Part shown: piece by piece, positions 36,740 to 47,396 of the stretch
How positions within the stretch are numbered: position 1 is the first letter of the stretch
Layout of the letters: each line of letters opens with the position of its first letter
The notes under the pieces: model-generated
Databases searched by the model: none
What the model was told of the DNA's origin: nothing
The model's input: the letters and a program-made list of their open reading frames with translations, nothing else
From: an uncultured Alistipes sp.
GTDB lineage: Bacteria; Bacteroidota; Bacteroidia; Bacteroidales; Rikenellaceae
Direction of reading: 5' to 3'
Assembly (NCBI GenBank): GCA_944323075.1
Contig: CALURC010000010.1
Coordinates: forward strand, 1-64,000
DNA: 64,000 nt
Position numbers and translations under genes: made by a program

Positions 36740-37117
36740 ATGAATATTCCAGCCGATTTGAAATACTCGAAAGACCACGAATGGATTCGTGTTGAGGAGA
36801 CATGTGCCTATGTCGGAATTACCGATTTTGCACAAAGCCAATTAGGCGATATAGTATTTGTCGACGTAACCACGGTAGGAGAAACCCTTCCGCAGAACGA
36901 GGTTTTTGGCACGATCGAGGCCGTAAAAACCGTTTCGGACGCCTTCCTGCCCGTCGGCGGCGAAATTCTTGAATTCAACACGACGTTGAACGATTCGCCC
37001 GAACTGGTCAATTCCGACCCTTATGGAGCAGGATGGATGGTCAAAATCCGCATGACCGACCCCGCCGAACTCGATGTTCTGCTCGATGCCGAAGCATATG
37101 CAAAGCTGATCGGATAA
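36740..37117 (+). CDS. gcvH: Glycine cleavage system H protein
   Basis: A 125-residue cytoplasmic lipoyl carrier. It shuttles the aminomethyl group between the P, T and L proteins of glycine cleavage. [18 protein letters not shown] holds the lysine that is lipoylated, and the N-terminus [17 protein letters not shown] is typical. The other gcv genes are not in the window. It has its own promoter and lies 52 nt before mdh. Length is normal. Confidence 0.95.
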   Translation: MNIPADLKYSKDHEWIRVEETCAYVGITDFAQSQLGDIVFVDVTTVGETLPQNEVFGTIEAVKTVSDAFLPVGGEILEFNTTLNDSPELVNSDPYGAGWMVKIRMTDPAELDVLLDAEAYAKLIG

Positions 37118-37169
37118 GAATCCTTTCGGCTATTAACGAAATATATTCCTTATTAAAACGAATAAAGAT

Positions 37170-38111
37170 ATGAGCAAAGTAACAGTTGTAGGTGCAGGCA
37201 ACGTAGGCGCTACTTGTGCCAATGTGATCGCCACCCGCGAGATCGCCGACGAATTGGTTCTGTTGGATATTAAAGAAGGTGTTTCTGAAGGTAAAATGTT
37301 GGACATCTTCCAAACCGCTACCCTGATGGACTTCGACACCAAACTGACCGGAGTAACAAACGACTATGCAGCAACCGCTGGTTCTGACGTAGTAGTCGTA
37401 ACCTCTGGAATGCCCCGTAAACCGGGTATGACCCGCGAAGAGTTGATCGGAGTCAACGCAGGTATCGTAGCTTCGGTTGTAGGCAACATTCTGAAGTATT
37501 CACCCAAAGCGATCATCGTCATGATCAGCAACCCGATGGATACGATGACCTATCTGGCATTGAAAAAGACCGGACTACCCAAAAACCAACTCTTCGGAAT
37601 GGGTGGCGCATTGGACTCGGCTCGTTTCAAATGTTACCTGAGTAAAGCTCTCAACGCCAACTCGAACGAAATCGAAGGCATGGTAATCGGTGGGCACGGT
37701 GACACAACCATGATTCCGCTCTATTCGAAAGCTGCCTACAAAGGTATTCCCGTAACGGAATTGCTGAGCAAAGAGCAAATCGACAAAGTGGTAGCAGACA
37801 CTATGGTAGGTGGAGCAACACTCACCAAACTGCTCGGCACATCAGCTTGGTATGCACCTGGTGCAGCGGGAGCTTACGTCGTTGAATCGATCATCCGCGA
37901 TCAGAAAAAAGTTGTACCGTGCTGCGCATACCTCGAAGGCGAATACGGTCAAAACGACATCTGCATCGGAGTACCTGTCGTACTCGGCAAGAACGGTGTA
38001 GAGAAAGTGATCGAACTCAATCTGGACGACGAAGAAAAAGCCCTCTTTGCGAAGAGTGCAGAGGCTGTCCGCAAGACCAACTCTGTACTGAAAGAGATCA
38101 ACGCGCTATAA
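37170..38111 (+). CDS. mdh: Malate dehydrogenase
   Basis: A 313-residue cytoplasmic NAD-dependent enzyme of the lactate-dehydrogenase-like MDH group. It interconverts malate and oxaloacetate and serves the reductive branch to succinate in anaerobes. VVGAGNVGATCANVIA is the dinucleotide site, SGMPRKPGMTREEL the substrate loop with paired Arg, and VIGGHGDTTMIP holds the catalytic His. Like gapdh it prefers T-ending codons, a sign of high expression. A strong terminator follows. Confidence 0.97.
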   Translation: MSKVTVVGAGNVGATCANVIATREIADELVLLDIKEGVSEGKMLDIFQTATLMDFDTKLTGVTNDYAATAGSDVVVVTSGMPRKPGMTREELIGVNAGIVASVVGNILKYSPKAIIVMISNPMDTMTYLALKKTGLPKNQLFGMGGALDSARFKCYLSKALNANSNEIEGMVIGGHGDTTMIPLYSKAAYKGIPVTELLSKEQIDKVVADTMVGGATLTKLLGTSAWYAPGAAGAYVVESIIRDQKKVVPCCAYLEGEYGQNDICIGVPVVLGKNGVEKVIELNLDDEEKALFAKSAEAVRKTNSVLKEINAL

Positions 38112-38131
38112 AATCTGAATTCGGATCAAAC

Positions 38132-38175
38132 ATAAGCGAGAGGATATTTAATGGTCCTCTCGCTTATTCTTTTTT
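38132..38175 (+). terminator. Intrinsic terminator after mdh
   Basis: A perfect 13-bp stem (38132-38144 with 38155-38167) followed by a T-rich tail. It separates mdh from the dcw cluster. Confidence 0.92.
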
Positions 38176-38201
38176 CAGAAAAATATCCCTTCATCCGAAA
38201 A

Positions 38202-38232
38202 GTTGACTTTCGATCAAAAAAAACTATTTTTG
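38202..38232 (+). promoter_or_regulatory. Promoter at the head of the dcw cluster
   Basis: TATTTTTG (38225-38232) matches the -7 consensus and GTTG (38202-38205) lies 19 nt upstream. The FtsL-like ATG is 20 nt downstream. Confidence 0.68.
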
Positions 38233-38251
38233 TAACCAAAAGCGAACGGTT

Positions 38252-38668
38252 ATGATCGAGACTGAGGAGACTCCCAAACAAACCATATCGGAAGAGACTT
38301 CCACTCCCGTAAATGAGGGAAACTCTCCTGTGGACAGTGTCAAAACGCCCTCCCGATTCGAGCGCTATGTAAAGCAAATTTTATCGGGAAGCATACTGAC
38401 GAATGCAGAAGTACAGAAACATTACCCGTATATTCTGTTTATGGTGTTATTGGCCTTTCTGTATATCGCCAACGGCTTCCACATGCAAAAACTCCACAGA
38501 CAACACAACCGACTGTCGGCTCAGGTCAAAGAGCTTAGAGCCCGTTCGCTAACCCTCTCGTCACAACGTATGATCGCCACACGACAGAGCGAAATCATTC
38601 GTGCCGTCGAAGAGCGCGGTATTCCCCTCGAAGAGCTGTTGGCTCCTCCTAAAATAATCGATAAATAG
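38252..38668 (+). CDS. FtsL-like cell division protein
   Basis: A 138-residue bitopic membrane protein. An acidic, disordered N-terminus (1-60) precedes one membrane segment (YPYILFMVLLAFLYIANGF, about 66-84). A short periplasmic coiled coil follows (MQKLHRQHNRLSAQVKELRA). Size, topology and its place 4 nt before ftsI identify it as the FtsL-like member of the division complex that recruits FtsW-FtsI. The long cytoplasmic N-terminus is typical of the Bacteroidota version. No mraZ or rsmH gene precedes it. Confidence 0.85.
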   Translation: MIETEETPKQTISEETSTPVNEGNSPVDSVKTPSRFERYVKQILSGSILTNAEVQKHYPYILFMVLLAFLYIANGFHMQKLHRQHNRLSAQVKELRARSLTLSSQRMIATRQSEIIRAVEERGIPLEELLAPPKIIDK

Positions 38669-38672
38669 AGAT

Positions 38673-40862
38673 ATGGAAAAGGGGAAAACCGACATCAAAA
38701 AAGGAATTCTGCATCGTGTACAGGTCCTCTACATTCTATTTTTCTCGATCGGACTTTTGATCACCGGAAAAATAATCTATCTGCAGTACGGTCCCAAAGG
38801 GGAAATCCTTCGCAGCAAAGGAGCTACCATCACCTATGAACGCGTCGCCATCGAAGCAGACCGGGGTGATATTCTGGCCTGTGACGGACGTATTCTGGCC
38901 ACTTCGGTTCCGGAATACGAAGTCCGCATGGATTTTGCTGCCAACGGACTGGTCGATTCGGTCTTTCTGCACGACGTCGACTCGCTGGCTTGGTATCTGG
39001 CCGACTTCTTCAAGGACAAATCCAAAAGCGACTACAAAATTAAACTCCTCAACGCTTTCAAAAACAAGAAAAAGAACCGATATGTTCTGATCTCTCCCCG
39101 AAGAATCAACCATCTGGAGATAAAAACGATCCGGCAATTTCCCATCTTCCGGTTAGGCCAAAACAAAGGCGGACTCATTCTCAAACAGACCAACCGGCGT
39201 CTGCTGCCCCACGGTTCGATGGCCAAACGAACCATCGGAATGGTCAATCTCACCGGAACAAAAGTCGGCATTGAGGGAGCTTTCGATACGATCCTCAAGG
39301 GCATCGATGGAAATGAGCTCCGACAACGGATATCGGGATCTTTCTGGATTCCTGTTCCGGACGAGATGAATGTAGATCCGGTGGATGGAATCGACGTGGT
39401 CACCACGCTCGACGTCGACATTCAGGATGTCGCCGAACGGGCTCTGCGCGAACAGCTCGAAAACATGCAGGCCGATTGGGGTACTGCCATTCTGATGGAG
39501 GTCTCCACCGGAGAGATCCGGGCCATGACCAACCTCACCCGTAAAGGAGAGGGACAGATCGTCGAAGATTACAACTACGCCATCGGCATGAATATGGAGC
39601 CCGGATCGACTCAGAAACTGGCCTCTCTGATCACCCTGCTCGACGATGCCGGTGCCTCGATGGACGAAAAGTTCGACACCGGAAACGGACGGGCCGTAAT
39701 CGGGAAAACGGTCGTTTCCGACACGCACGGTTACGGAGAACTGACCCTCAAGGGCGTGTTCGAGAAGTCGTCCAACATCGGTTTTGCCAAAGCCGTAAAC
39801 AAATACTACAAAGATAAACCGGAAAAATTCGTCGAGCACCTGTATAAAATGGGACTCAATCAGCACATGGGTCTGCAAATTGCCGGCGAACAGGATCCAG
39901 TTATCCGTAAACCGGGCGACCGCTGGTGGGACGGAACGACATTGACCAACATGGCATACGGGTATGCACTATTGGTTACCCCGCTCAAAACACTCACCTT
40001 CTATAACGCAGTAGCCAATAACGGGAAAATGGTTTGCCCTTTGTTTGTCAAGGAGCTACGGCAATACGGACAGACGCTCCGCTCGTTCCGTTCACGGGTA
40101 ATGGTATCGTCGATCGCTTCGGAAGAGACTTTAAAACAAGTTCGCGAAGCCATGCGCGGAGTGGTCGAAGAGGGTACCGGACGATTGCTGAAGAATCCCT
40201 ATTACAAAGTAGGAGGAAAGACCGGAACCGCACAAATTGCGGTCAACGGTCGCTATACGGACCGTAACGGAGGGCGACACTATCTGGCTACGATTGTCGG
40301 ATACTTTCCAGAAGACAATCCGAAATACAGCTGTCTGGTCGCCATCAAAACCTACAATGCACCGGGACATCGTCGGTTCTACTATGGAGCATCGCTCTCC
40401 GGACCTGTATTCCGGGCCATTGCCGACCGCGTCTATGCCAAAAATACGTCATGGCAGATTCCTCTTTCGGAACGCATGGAGAAAACCGAAGAAAAGCCCG
40501 AACTCAAAGCCGGACAAGCCGATGAGATGAGAGAGATCGCCTATCGGTTCGACTTGCACAACAATACCTTCCGTGGAGGGGACAAATGGTACGACATACA
40601 GGCCGTCGATTCGACGGGCATTATCTATTCCGAATATGACCAATCATCCAATGAAGTGCCTCCAGTTATAGGAATGGGTCTAAAAGAAGCGATCTACCTG
40701 CTGGAAAGCAAAGGTTTGACCGTCGCTTTCTCTGGACGCGGATGGGTCGAATCACAGTCGATCCCCGCCGGCACAAAAATTGGGCGGGGCATGACTATTG
40801 TATTGAGATTGGGTTGTTCTCCAATCGATCGCAACCGTTCACTGCGTCGTCATACCGACTGA
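38673..40862 (+). CDS. ftsI: Division transpeptidase FtsI (class B PBP) with PASTA domain
   Basis: A 729-residue inner-membrane enzyme that crosslinks septal peptidoglycan. One membrane anchor (about 16-37) is followed by the dimerisation domain and the transpeptidase domain. Active-site motifs are complete: STQK at 312-315 (Ser312 nucleophile), SSN at 366-368 and KTGT at 516-519. Residues about 660-718 form a PASTA domain (VPPVIGMGLKEAIYLLESKG), usual for Bacteroidota FtsI and absent in E. coli. It ends 122 nt before an unrelated PHP gene where murE would be expected. Confidence 0.96.
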   Translation: MEKGKTDIKKGILHRVQVLYILFFSIGLLITGKIIYLQYGPKGEILRSKGATITYERVAIEADRGDILACDGRILATSVPEYEVRMDFAANGLVDSVFLHDVDSLAWYLADFFKDKSKSDYKIKLLNAFKNKKKNRYVLISPRRINHLEIKTIRQFPIFRLGQNKGGLILKQTNRRLLPHGSMAKRTIGMVNLTGTKVGIEGAFDTILKGIDGNELRQRISGSFWIPVPDEMNVDPVDGIDVVTTLDVDIQDVAERALREQLENMQADWGTAILMEVSTGEIRAMTNLTRKGEGQIVEDYNYAIGMNMEPGSTQKLASLITLLDDAGASMDEKFDTGNGRAVIGKTVVSDTHGYGELTLKGVFEKSSNIGFAKAVNKYYKDKPEKFVEHLYKMGLNQHMGLQIAGEQDPVIRKPGDRWWDGTTLTNMAYGYALLVTPLKTLTFYNAVANNGKMVCPLFVKELRQYGQTLRSFRSRVMVSSIASEETLKQVREAMRGVVEEGTGRLLKNPYYKVGGKTGTAQIAVNGRYTDRNGGRHYLATIVGYFPEDNPKYSCLVAIKTYNAPGHRRFYYGASLSGPVFRAIADRVYAKNTSWQIPLSERMEKTEEKPELKAGQADEMREIAYRFDLHNNTFRGGDKWYDIQAVDSTGIIYSEYDQSSNEVPPVIGMGLKEAIYLLESKGLTVAFSGRGWVESQSIPAGTKIGRGMTIVLRLGCSPIDRNRSLRRHTD

Positions 40863-40957
40863 ATTCTGAAACTCGCTTTTTCTCCATACAGGAAAAATTT
40901 CGCGACGAACCGCACTAAAATCGAAGAAAGAATTATCCAACGGAATCTAAAAATTTT

Positions 40958-40965
40958 TACTTTTG
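40958..40965 (+). promoter_or_regulatory. Possible -7 box ahead of the PHP gene
   Basis: TACTTTTG matches TAnnTTTG and lies 19 nt before the GTG start. No TTTG-like element is visible at -33. If real, the inserted gene pair is transcribed separately from ftsI. Confidence 0.5.
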
Positions 40966-40984
40966 TCTAAAAATATAGAGTGCC

Positions 40985-42250
40985 GTGCTCATATTCGGTA
41001 AATATCTTCTATTGGTCATTCTCAGCATACTGCTGCTATGTGTAATCAGTTATATGCTGGTTCCCGTATATAAATTTTCGTACGGGACCCCATTTTCAGG
41101 CGACCGCATATACAACCCATATAAAGATATTGACTCAACAGCCTGGAGAAAAGCCAATTTTCATTGTCACCAGAAAGAAAAGCCCCAATGCAACTATACA
41201 GTGGGCCAGATGTTAGATGCTTACTATCGTAACGGATACGACATAGCCAGCATATCAGACCATCAATGTCTCAACTACGAACATGCAAACCGTCCGGGTT
41301 TTATCCCTACCTACGAACACGGATACGGAATCAATGGATACCATCAGTTGGTTATGGGTGCAGAAGAGGTCACCTGGCGAGAATTTCCATTGATGATTAC
41401 CCAATCACAAATGCAATATATGCTCGCATGGCTCCGACCACAAAGCAAGGCTCTCGTTCTGAATCATCCAGGTAAGACAAAATTGATCGATTTGGATATT
41501 TACGGCTGGTTGCGTGGATACGACCTGCTGGAGATTAACCCCGAACAGGGAAGACAGCGCTCTGATCAATATTGGGATATCGCTCTTTCTGCCGGAATTT
41601 ACTCCACCCTGATCGGAAACGACGATGCACACAGTATTACGAACCGTGAATCGTGGTTCCAACGCTGCTTTACAAGAGTCAACACACCAACATTGAATCC
41701 CGACGATATCATTGCATCGCTAAAAAAAGGAGCAGCGTATGCCGTTATAGTTCCTCATACATTAAACCGTCAGGAGAATCCCCATGCAGATCTTCCCGAG
41801 ATGAAATCTATTTCATTCGAACATGATACGATTCGAATTTGTGTAGATCGCCCTGCCAACATCCGTTTTATCGGACAAAACGGAACATTACTCCATGAAT
41901 CTTCCGGGACCGAAGGACATTATCGATTCTCAGAACAAGATACATATGTTCGGTGTGAAGCCCGGTTTGAAAATGGAGTAATCCTATATTTCAATCCTTT
42001 CATAAGGACTCAAGACGGAGCCCGTCCAGCCAATATATTTACACCCGTAATCAATTACCCGTTGACCATATTGAGTCATGTTCTCTGGTTGGTTCTGAGT
42101 TTCGGTCTTGTCGCAGCAATGTTCCGCGTGGCCGGTATATCCAAAAAAGGGCTTTTCTACCGTTGGCATCCGCGCACCACACTGAGAGCAAGATTGCCGA
42201 AATTTCCCGATAACAATTATCCGCCGAAAAAACCCCGTTACGCACTATGA
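40985..42250 (+). CDS. Membrane-anchored PHP-family metal-dependent hydrolase
   Basis: A 421-residue protein. An N-terminal membrane segment (about 6-27) and a C-terminal one (about 355-375) bracket an extracytoplasmic domain. The PHP metal set is complete: FHCH (His60, His62), SDH (Asp92, His93), an acidic GAEEV (127-128), LNHPG (His161) and NDDAH (Asp214, His216). PHP enzymes hydrolyse phosphoesters with two or three metal ions. The start is GTG, as there is no ATG in a suitable place. It overlaps the antiporter gene by 4 nt (ATGA), and the two sit inside the dcw cluster. Substrate unknown. Confidence 0.8.
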   Translation: MLIFGKYLLLVILSILLLCVISYMLVPVYKFSYGTPFSGDRIYNPYKDIDSTAWRKANFHCHQKEKPQCNYTVGQMLDAYYRNGYDIASISDHQCLNYEHANRPGFIPTYEHGYGINGYHQLVMGAEEVTWREFPLMITQSQMQYMLAWLRPQSKALVLNHPGKTKLIDLDIYGWLRGYDLLEINPEQGRQRSDQYWDIALSAGIYSTLIGNDDAHSITNRESWFQRCFTRVNTPTLNPDDIIASLKKGAAYAVIVPHTLNRQENPHADLPEMKSISFEHDTIRICVDRPANIRFIGQNGTLLHESSGTEGHYRFSEQDTYVRCEARFENGVILYFNPFIRTQDGARPANIFTPVINYPLTILSHVLWLVLSFGLVAAMFRVAGISKKGLFYRWHPRTTLRARLPKFPDNNYPPKKPRYAL

Positions 42251-44490
42251 ATCATTTGGATCCTATCGTTTCCGATTTGGCTTTAATCCTTGCTGTTGCG
42301 GGAATTACAACCTTATTATTCAAATGGCTGAAACAACCTGTCGTCCTGGGATATGTTGTAGCGGGTTTTCTATGTAGTGGAAATTTCCTTCTGGAAGGTG
42401 TCTCCAACATGGATTACGTCGACATGTGGGCCGAAATCGGTATCATCTTCCTGCTCTTCTCGTTAGGACTTGAATTCAGTTTCAAAAAACTGATGAACGT
42501 CGGAGGACCTGCACTGATCACTGCCTTGGTTATCATTGTCGGAATGATGTGTACCGGATTTATGGCCGGACGACTGCTCGGTTGGACCTCAACAGACAGT
42601 ATATTCTTGGGGGGAATGCTCTCCATGTCCTCGACAACAATCATTATCAAGGCATTCGACGACCTGGGACTAAGAAACCAAAAGTTTACCTCTTTAGTTT
42701 TCGGCGTACTGATTGTCGAGGATCTCTTCGCCGTAGTCCTGATGGTGATGCTCTCTACACTCTTCATGCAACGGGTCGTCGAACACGGCATTATTGTTGA
42801 ACAACTGTTCAAACTGATTTTCTTTTTGATCCTTTGGTTTGTGATAGGTATCTATCTGATCCCCACGTTTCTGAAGAAAATCAAAAAATACCTCAATTCA
42901 GAGACCTTGCTGGTCATTTCGCTCGGGCTCTGCCTGACAATGGTTGTAGTCGCCTCCTATGCCGGATTCTCAGCTGCCTTGGGAGCTTTCGTCATGGGTT
43001 CGATTCTGGCCGGCACCACCGAAGCGGAAAGCATCGAAAAAATCGTGGCTCCAGTCAAAGATCTTTTCGGAGCTATTTTTTTCGTATCGGTCGGCATGCT
43101 TGTTGAGCCTTCGTTGCTTGTACAACATATCGGCCCCATTCTGTTCTTGACCATAGTGGTGATCGTCGGACAGATCTTTTACGCAACACTGGGATTCCTG
43201 GTTGCGGGACAAAACTTAAAAATCGCATTGCAATCCTCATTCTCTCTTGCACAGATCGGAGAGTTCGCCTTCATCATCGCTTCGCTAGGCCTTACGATGG
43301 GAGTAACCAGTTCGTACCTCTATCCGATCGCTGTCGCCGTGTCGGTCATCACGACTTTCACCACTCCGTTCATCATGCGGTTGAGTGAACCCGCCTACCA
43401 TAAAATCAACAAAATCTTACCGCAATCCGTCAAACAGGTCTTAGCCCGATACAGCTCCGGCTCTCAAACCGTCAACAACGAACGGGAATGGCTTTCGTTA
43501 CTGAAAAAATCGTTATTGAACATATTTCTCTATTCCATTCTGCTAGGAGGTATCGCATGGCTCTCCTCGACCTATTATGCTCCATTCATCGAAAGCCATT
43601 TCAGCGGATTTCTGGGCAAACTGATCACAACGACTACAACAATCATCTGCATGACGCCATTTCTTTGGGGTCTGGCATTCCGACATCTCAGTCGAAGATT
43701 ATTCGTCCCGTTATGGAAAGATCCAAAATTCAATCACGGGCTGCTGGTCTCGCTGATCCTGCTGCGGATTCTCATCGCGTTGATGTTCGTACTGACCGTT
43801 GTGGCACACCTGAGCTCTTATCGATTGGGAAGTGTTGCCGCCATTGTGGTACTGCTGCTTTTTCTCGCCCTGTTTTGGAAAAAGATCAAAAAACGTTACC
43901 TCAAATTCGAAACCCAATTTTTTTCCAATCTGAACGAGAAAGACGAAAGCGGTAATGTCATTGCCACCGGAAACGGAAATTACCGGGCAAAATTCCTGCA
44001 CATGGCCAGATTGACAGTCTCTCCCGACAGTCCATGGGTCGGTAAAAAATTCGAAGAGCTCGACCTCCGGCTGCATTACGGAGTAACTATCGTCTCAGTG
44101 CTACGGGGAAGCCATCGATACAATATTCCAAAACTTAACATGGTCCTCATGCCGGGCGACCGCATCTCGGTAGTCGGAACCGATACACATCTACAAAATT
44201 TTGCATCCCGTATCGAAGTTCCGGTTGCAACCGTTGATCATGAAGATGTCATGATGTATAAATTCTCGGTCAGCCGTCAATCCGTTCTGATCGACATGAC
44301 GATCGACCAATTCAACATGATGTGCCGCGGAGCCTGCGCCATTATCGGTATCGAGCGTAGCGACGGCTCTTTCGTAGAACCTCTGGATCTGGTCCGTTTC
44401 AAACCTTACGATATGGTTTGGATCGCGGGTGATAAAGAGATGATCGAACGGGTATTGATCGGGAATAAAACTCTCGACTCGAAAAAATAG
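42247..44490 (+). CDS. CPA2 cation/proton antiporter with C-terminal RCK_C domains
   Basis: A 747-residue inner-membrane transporter of the KefB/CPA2 type. About twelve membrane segments fill residues 1-390, with the conserved FSLGLEFSFKKL and VVASYAGFSAALGAFVMGSI stretches. Further hydrophobic segments occupy 420-555, so it is longer than basic CPA2 proteins. Residues about 590-660 form an RCK_C domain (PWVGKKFEELDLR, MLMPGD-like LMPGDRISVVG), and a second, weaker copy follows to about 740. No RCK_N nucleotide-binding domain is visible. It probably exchanges K+ or Na+ for protons. It is translationally coupled to the PHP protein. Confidence 0.87.
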   Translation: MNHLDPIVSDLALILAVAGITTLLFKWLKQPVVLGYVVAGFLCSGNFLLEGVSNMDYVDMWAEIGIIFLLFSLGLEFSFKKLMNVGGPALITALVIIVGMMCTGFMAGRLLGWTSTDSIFLGGMLSMSSTTIIIKAFDDLGLRNQKFTSLVFGVLIVEDLFAVVLMVMLSTLFMQRVVEHGIIVEQLFKLIFFLILWFVIGIYLIPTFLKKIKKYLNSETLLVISLGLCLTMVVVASYAGFSAALGAFVMGSILAGTTEAESIEKIVAPVKDLFGAIFFVSVGMLVEPSLLVQHIGPILFLTIVVIVGQIFYATLGFLVAGQNLKIALQSSFSLAQIGEFAFIIASLGLTMGVTSSYLYPIAVAVSVITTFTTPFIMRLSEPAYHKINKILPQSVKQVLARYSSGSQTVNNEREWLSLLKKSLLNIFLYSILLGGIAWLSSTYYAPFIESHFSGFLGKLITTTTTIICMTPFLWGLAFRHLSRRLFVPLWKDPKFNHGLLVSLILLRILIALMFVLTVVAHLSSYRLGSVAAIVVLLLFLALFWKKIKKRYLKFETQFFSNLNEKDESGNVIATGNGNYRAKFLHMARLTVSPDSPWVGKKFEELDLRLHYGVTIVSVLRGSHRYNIPKLNMVLMPGDRISVVGTDTHLQNFASRIEVPVATVDHEDVMMYKFSVSRQSVLIDMTIDQFNMMCRGACAIIGIERSDGSFVEPLDLVRFKPYDMVWIAGDKEMIERVLIGNKTLDSKK

Positions 44491-44610
44491 TTCGCTTTTT
44501 GGCCTCCATGTGCTCCGTTTGACCAAACAAAATTCCTCATCCACATGACCAAGTCCAAACCGTGGCTTGCGATTTGTCAATATGATGACAAATAAAAGAG
44601 ATCTTATTTT

Positions 44611-44641
44611 TTTATTTCTCCGTTACAAAAGCGTATTTTTG
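44611..44641 (+). promoter_or_regulatory. Promoter for murE and the rest of the dcw cluster
   Basis: TATTTTTG (44634-44641) fits the -7 consensus and TTTA (44611-44614) lies 19 nt upstream. The murE ATG is 23 nt downstream. It gives the second half of the dcw cluster its own start. Confidence 0.65.
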
Positions 44642-44664
44642 TAGCATCGGATATATGTGCATTT

Positions 44665-46113
<1,449 letters not shown>

Positions 46114-46146
46114 ACGAATAGGAAATAACGAAACTGTCGGATCAAC

Positions 46147-47394
46147 ATGTTATATCACTTAGTAAAATATCTTTCGAACCATTTCGACATTCCGGGAACG
46201 GGAATGTTTCTCTCCCTATCGTTCCGCGCTGCCATGTCAATCATCCTTGCACTGGTCATCGGCATGATTTTCGGACGGAAAATCATCCGGATGCTGCAAC
46301 GGCACCAAATCGGAGAGGAGATCCGTAATTTAGGCTTGGAAGGACAGTTGCAGAAGAGAGGCACACCCACAATGGGAGGAATCATCATTCTGATATCGAT
46401 TCTTATTCCGATCCTGCTGTTTGGTGACCTGACCAACATCTACACGCAGTTGATGATCATCTCGACACTGTGGCTCGGAGCCATCGGCTTCATCGACGAC
46501 TACATCAAGGTGTTCAAAAAGCACAAAGAGGGATTGAACGGCCGATACAAAATCGTAGGACAGGTCGGACTCGGATTGATCGTGGGATGTGTGATGTGGC
46601 TCAACCAGGATATCGTCGTCAAAGAAAAAAGCGATAAAAACGAACCCCGCGCCCAAGTGGAATATGTAACAGAAAATGGCACCAATAATGCCGTGTATGT
46701 TACCCCTGCCGAAAAAAGTATTACAACAACCATTCCGTTCGTCAAGGACAATGAATTCGATTACCGATGGCTGATACCGGGAGACAACGACACCTCCGAC
46801 CTGTTGAGCTGGTTGGTCTACATCGCAATCGCCATTTTGGTAATCACCGCCGTATCCAATGGAGCCAACCTGACCGACGGTCTCGATGGACTCTCTGCGG
46901 GTGTTTCGGCCACCATCGTCGTCGTACTCGGAATTTTAGCTTATCTGTCAGGCAACATCATCTATGCTGACTACCTGAATATCATGTACATTCCGACCAG
47001 CGGCGAACTGGTCGTCTTTGCCGCAGCCTTTGCCGGAGCTCTTTTCGGATTTTTGTGGTACAACTGCTATCCGGCCCAGGTATTTATGGGCGATACGGGA
47101 AGCCTGGCCATCGGAGGAATCATTGCTGTCTTCGCCCTGTTAATCCGCAAGGAACTGTTATTGCCGATTTTATGCGGCATCTTTTTCATTGAAAGTCTTT
47201 CGGTCATCATGCAGGTGAGCTATTTCAAATACACCAAAAAGAAATACGGTGAGGGACGACGAATTTTTCTAATGTCGCCGCTGCACCATCACTACCAGAA
47301 AAAAGGACACTTCGAATCCAAAATCGTCGTCCGCTTCTGGATCGTACAGCTGCTATTGGCCGCTATTACACTCGTAACGCTTAAAATCAGATAA
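46147..47394 (+). CDS. mraY: Phospho-MurNAc-pentapeptide transferase
   Basis: A 415-residue inner-membrane enzyme that makes lipid I from UDP-MurNAc-pentapeptide and undecaprenyl phosphate. The catalytic motifs are [12 protein letters not shown] and [11 protein letters not shown], plus LHHHYQKKG on the cytoplasmic side. It is about 55 residues longer than E. coli MraY. The extra piece (about 155-215, [16 protein letters not shown] to [12 protein letters not shown]) sits between membrane segments and is known from Bacteroidota MraY proteins. murD follows after 2 nt. Confidence 0.96.
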   Translation: MLYHLVKYLSNHFDIPGTGMFLSLSFRAAMSIILALVIGMIFGRKIIRMLQRHQIGEEIRNLGLEGQLQKRGTPTMGGIIILISILIPILLFGDLTNIYTQLMIISTLWLGAIGFIDDYIKVFKKHKEGLNGRYKIVGQVGLGLIVGCVMWLNQDIVVKEKSDKNEPRAQVEYVTENGTNNAVYVTPAEKSITTTIPFVKDNEFDYRWLIPGDNDTSDLLSWLVYIAIAILVITAVSNGANLTDGLDGLSAGVSATIVVVLGILAYLSGNIIYADYLNIMYIPTSGELVVFAAAFAGALFGFLWYNCYPAQVFMGDTGSLAIGGIIAVFALLIRKELLLPILCGIFFIESLSVIMQVSYFKYTKKKYGEGRRIFLMSPLHHHYQKKGHFESKIVVRFWIVQLLLAAITLVTLKIR

Positions 47395-47396
47395 TC

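Noticed and set aside
40863-44664. Assembly join or recent insertion splitting the dcw cluster
   Set aside because: Flanks show no target duplication, mobile-element ends or obvious codon-use change, and both inserted genes have matching promoters. An old rearrangement is more likely.
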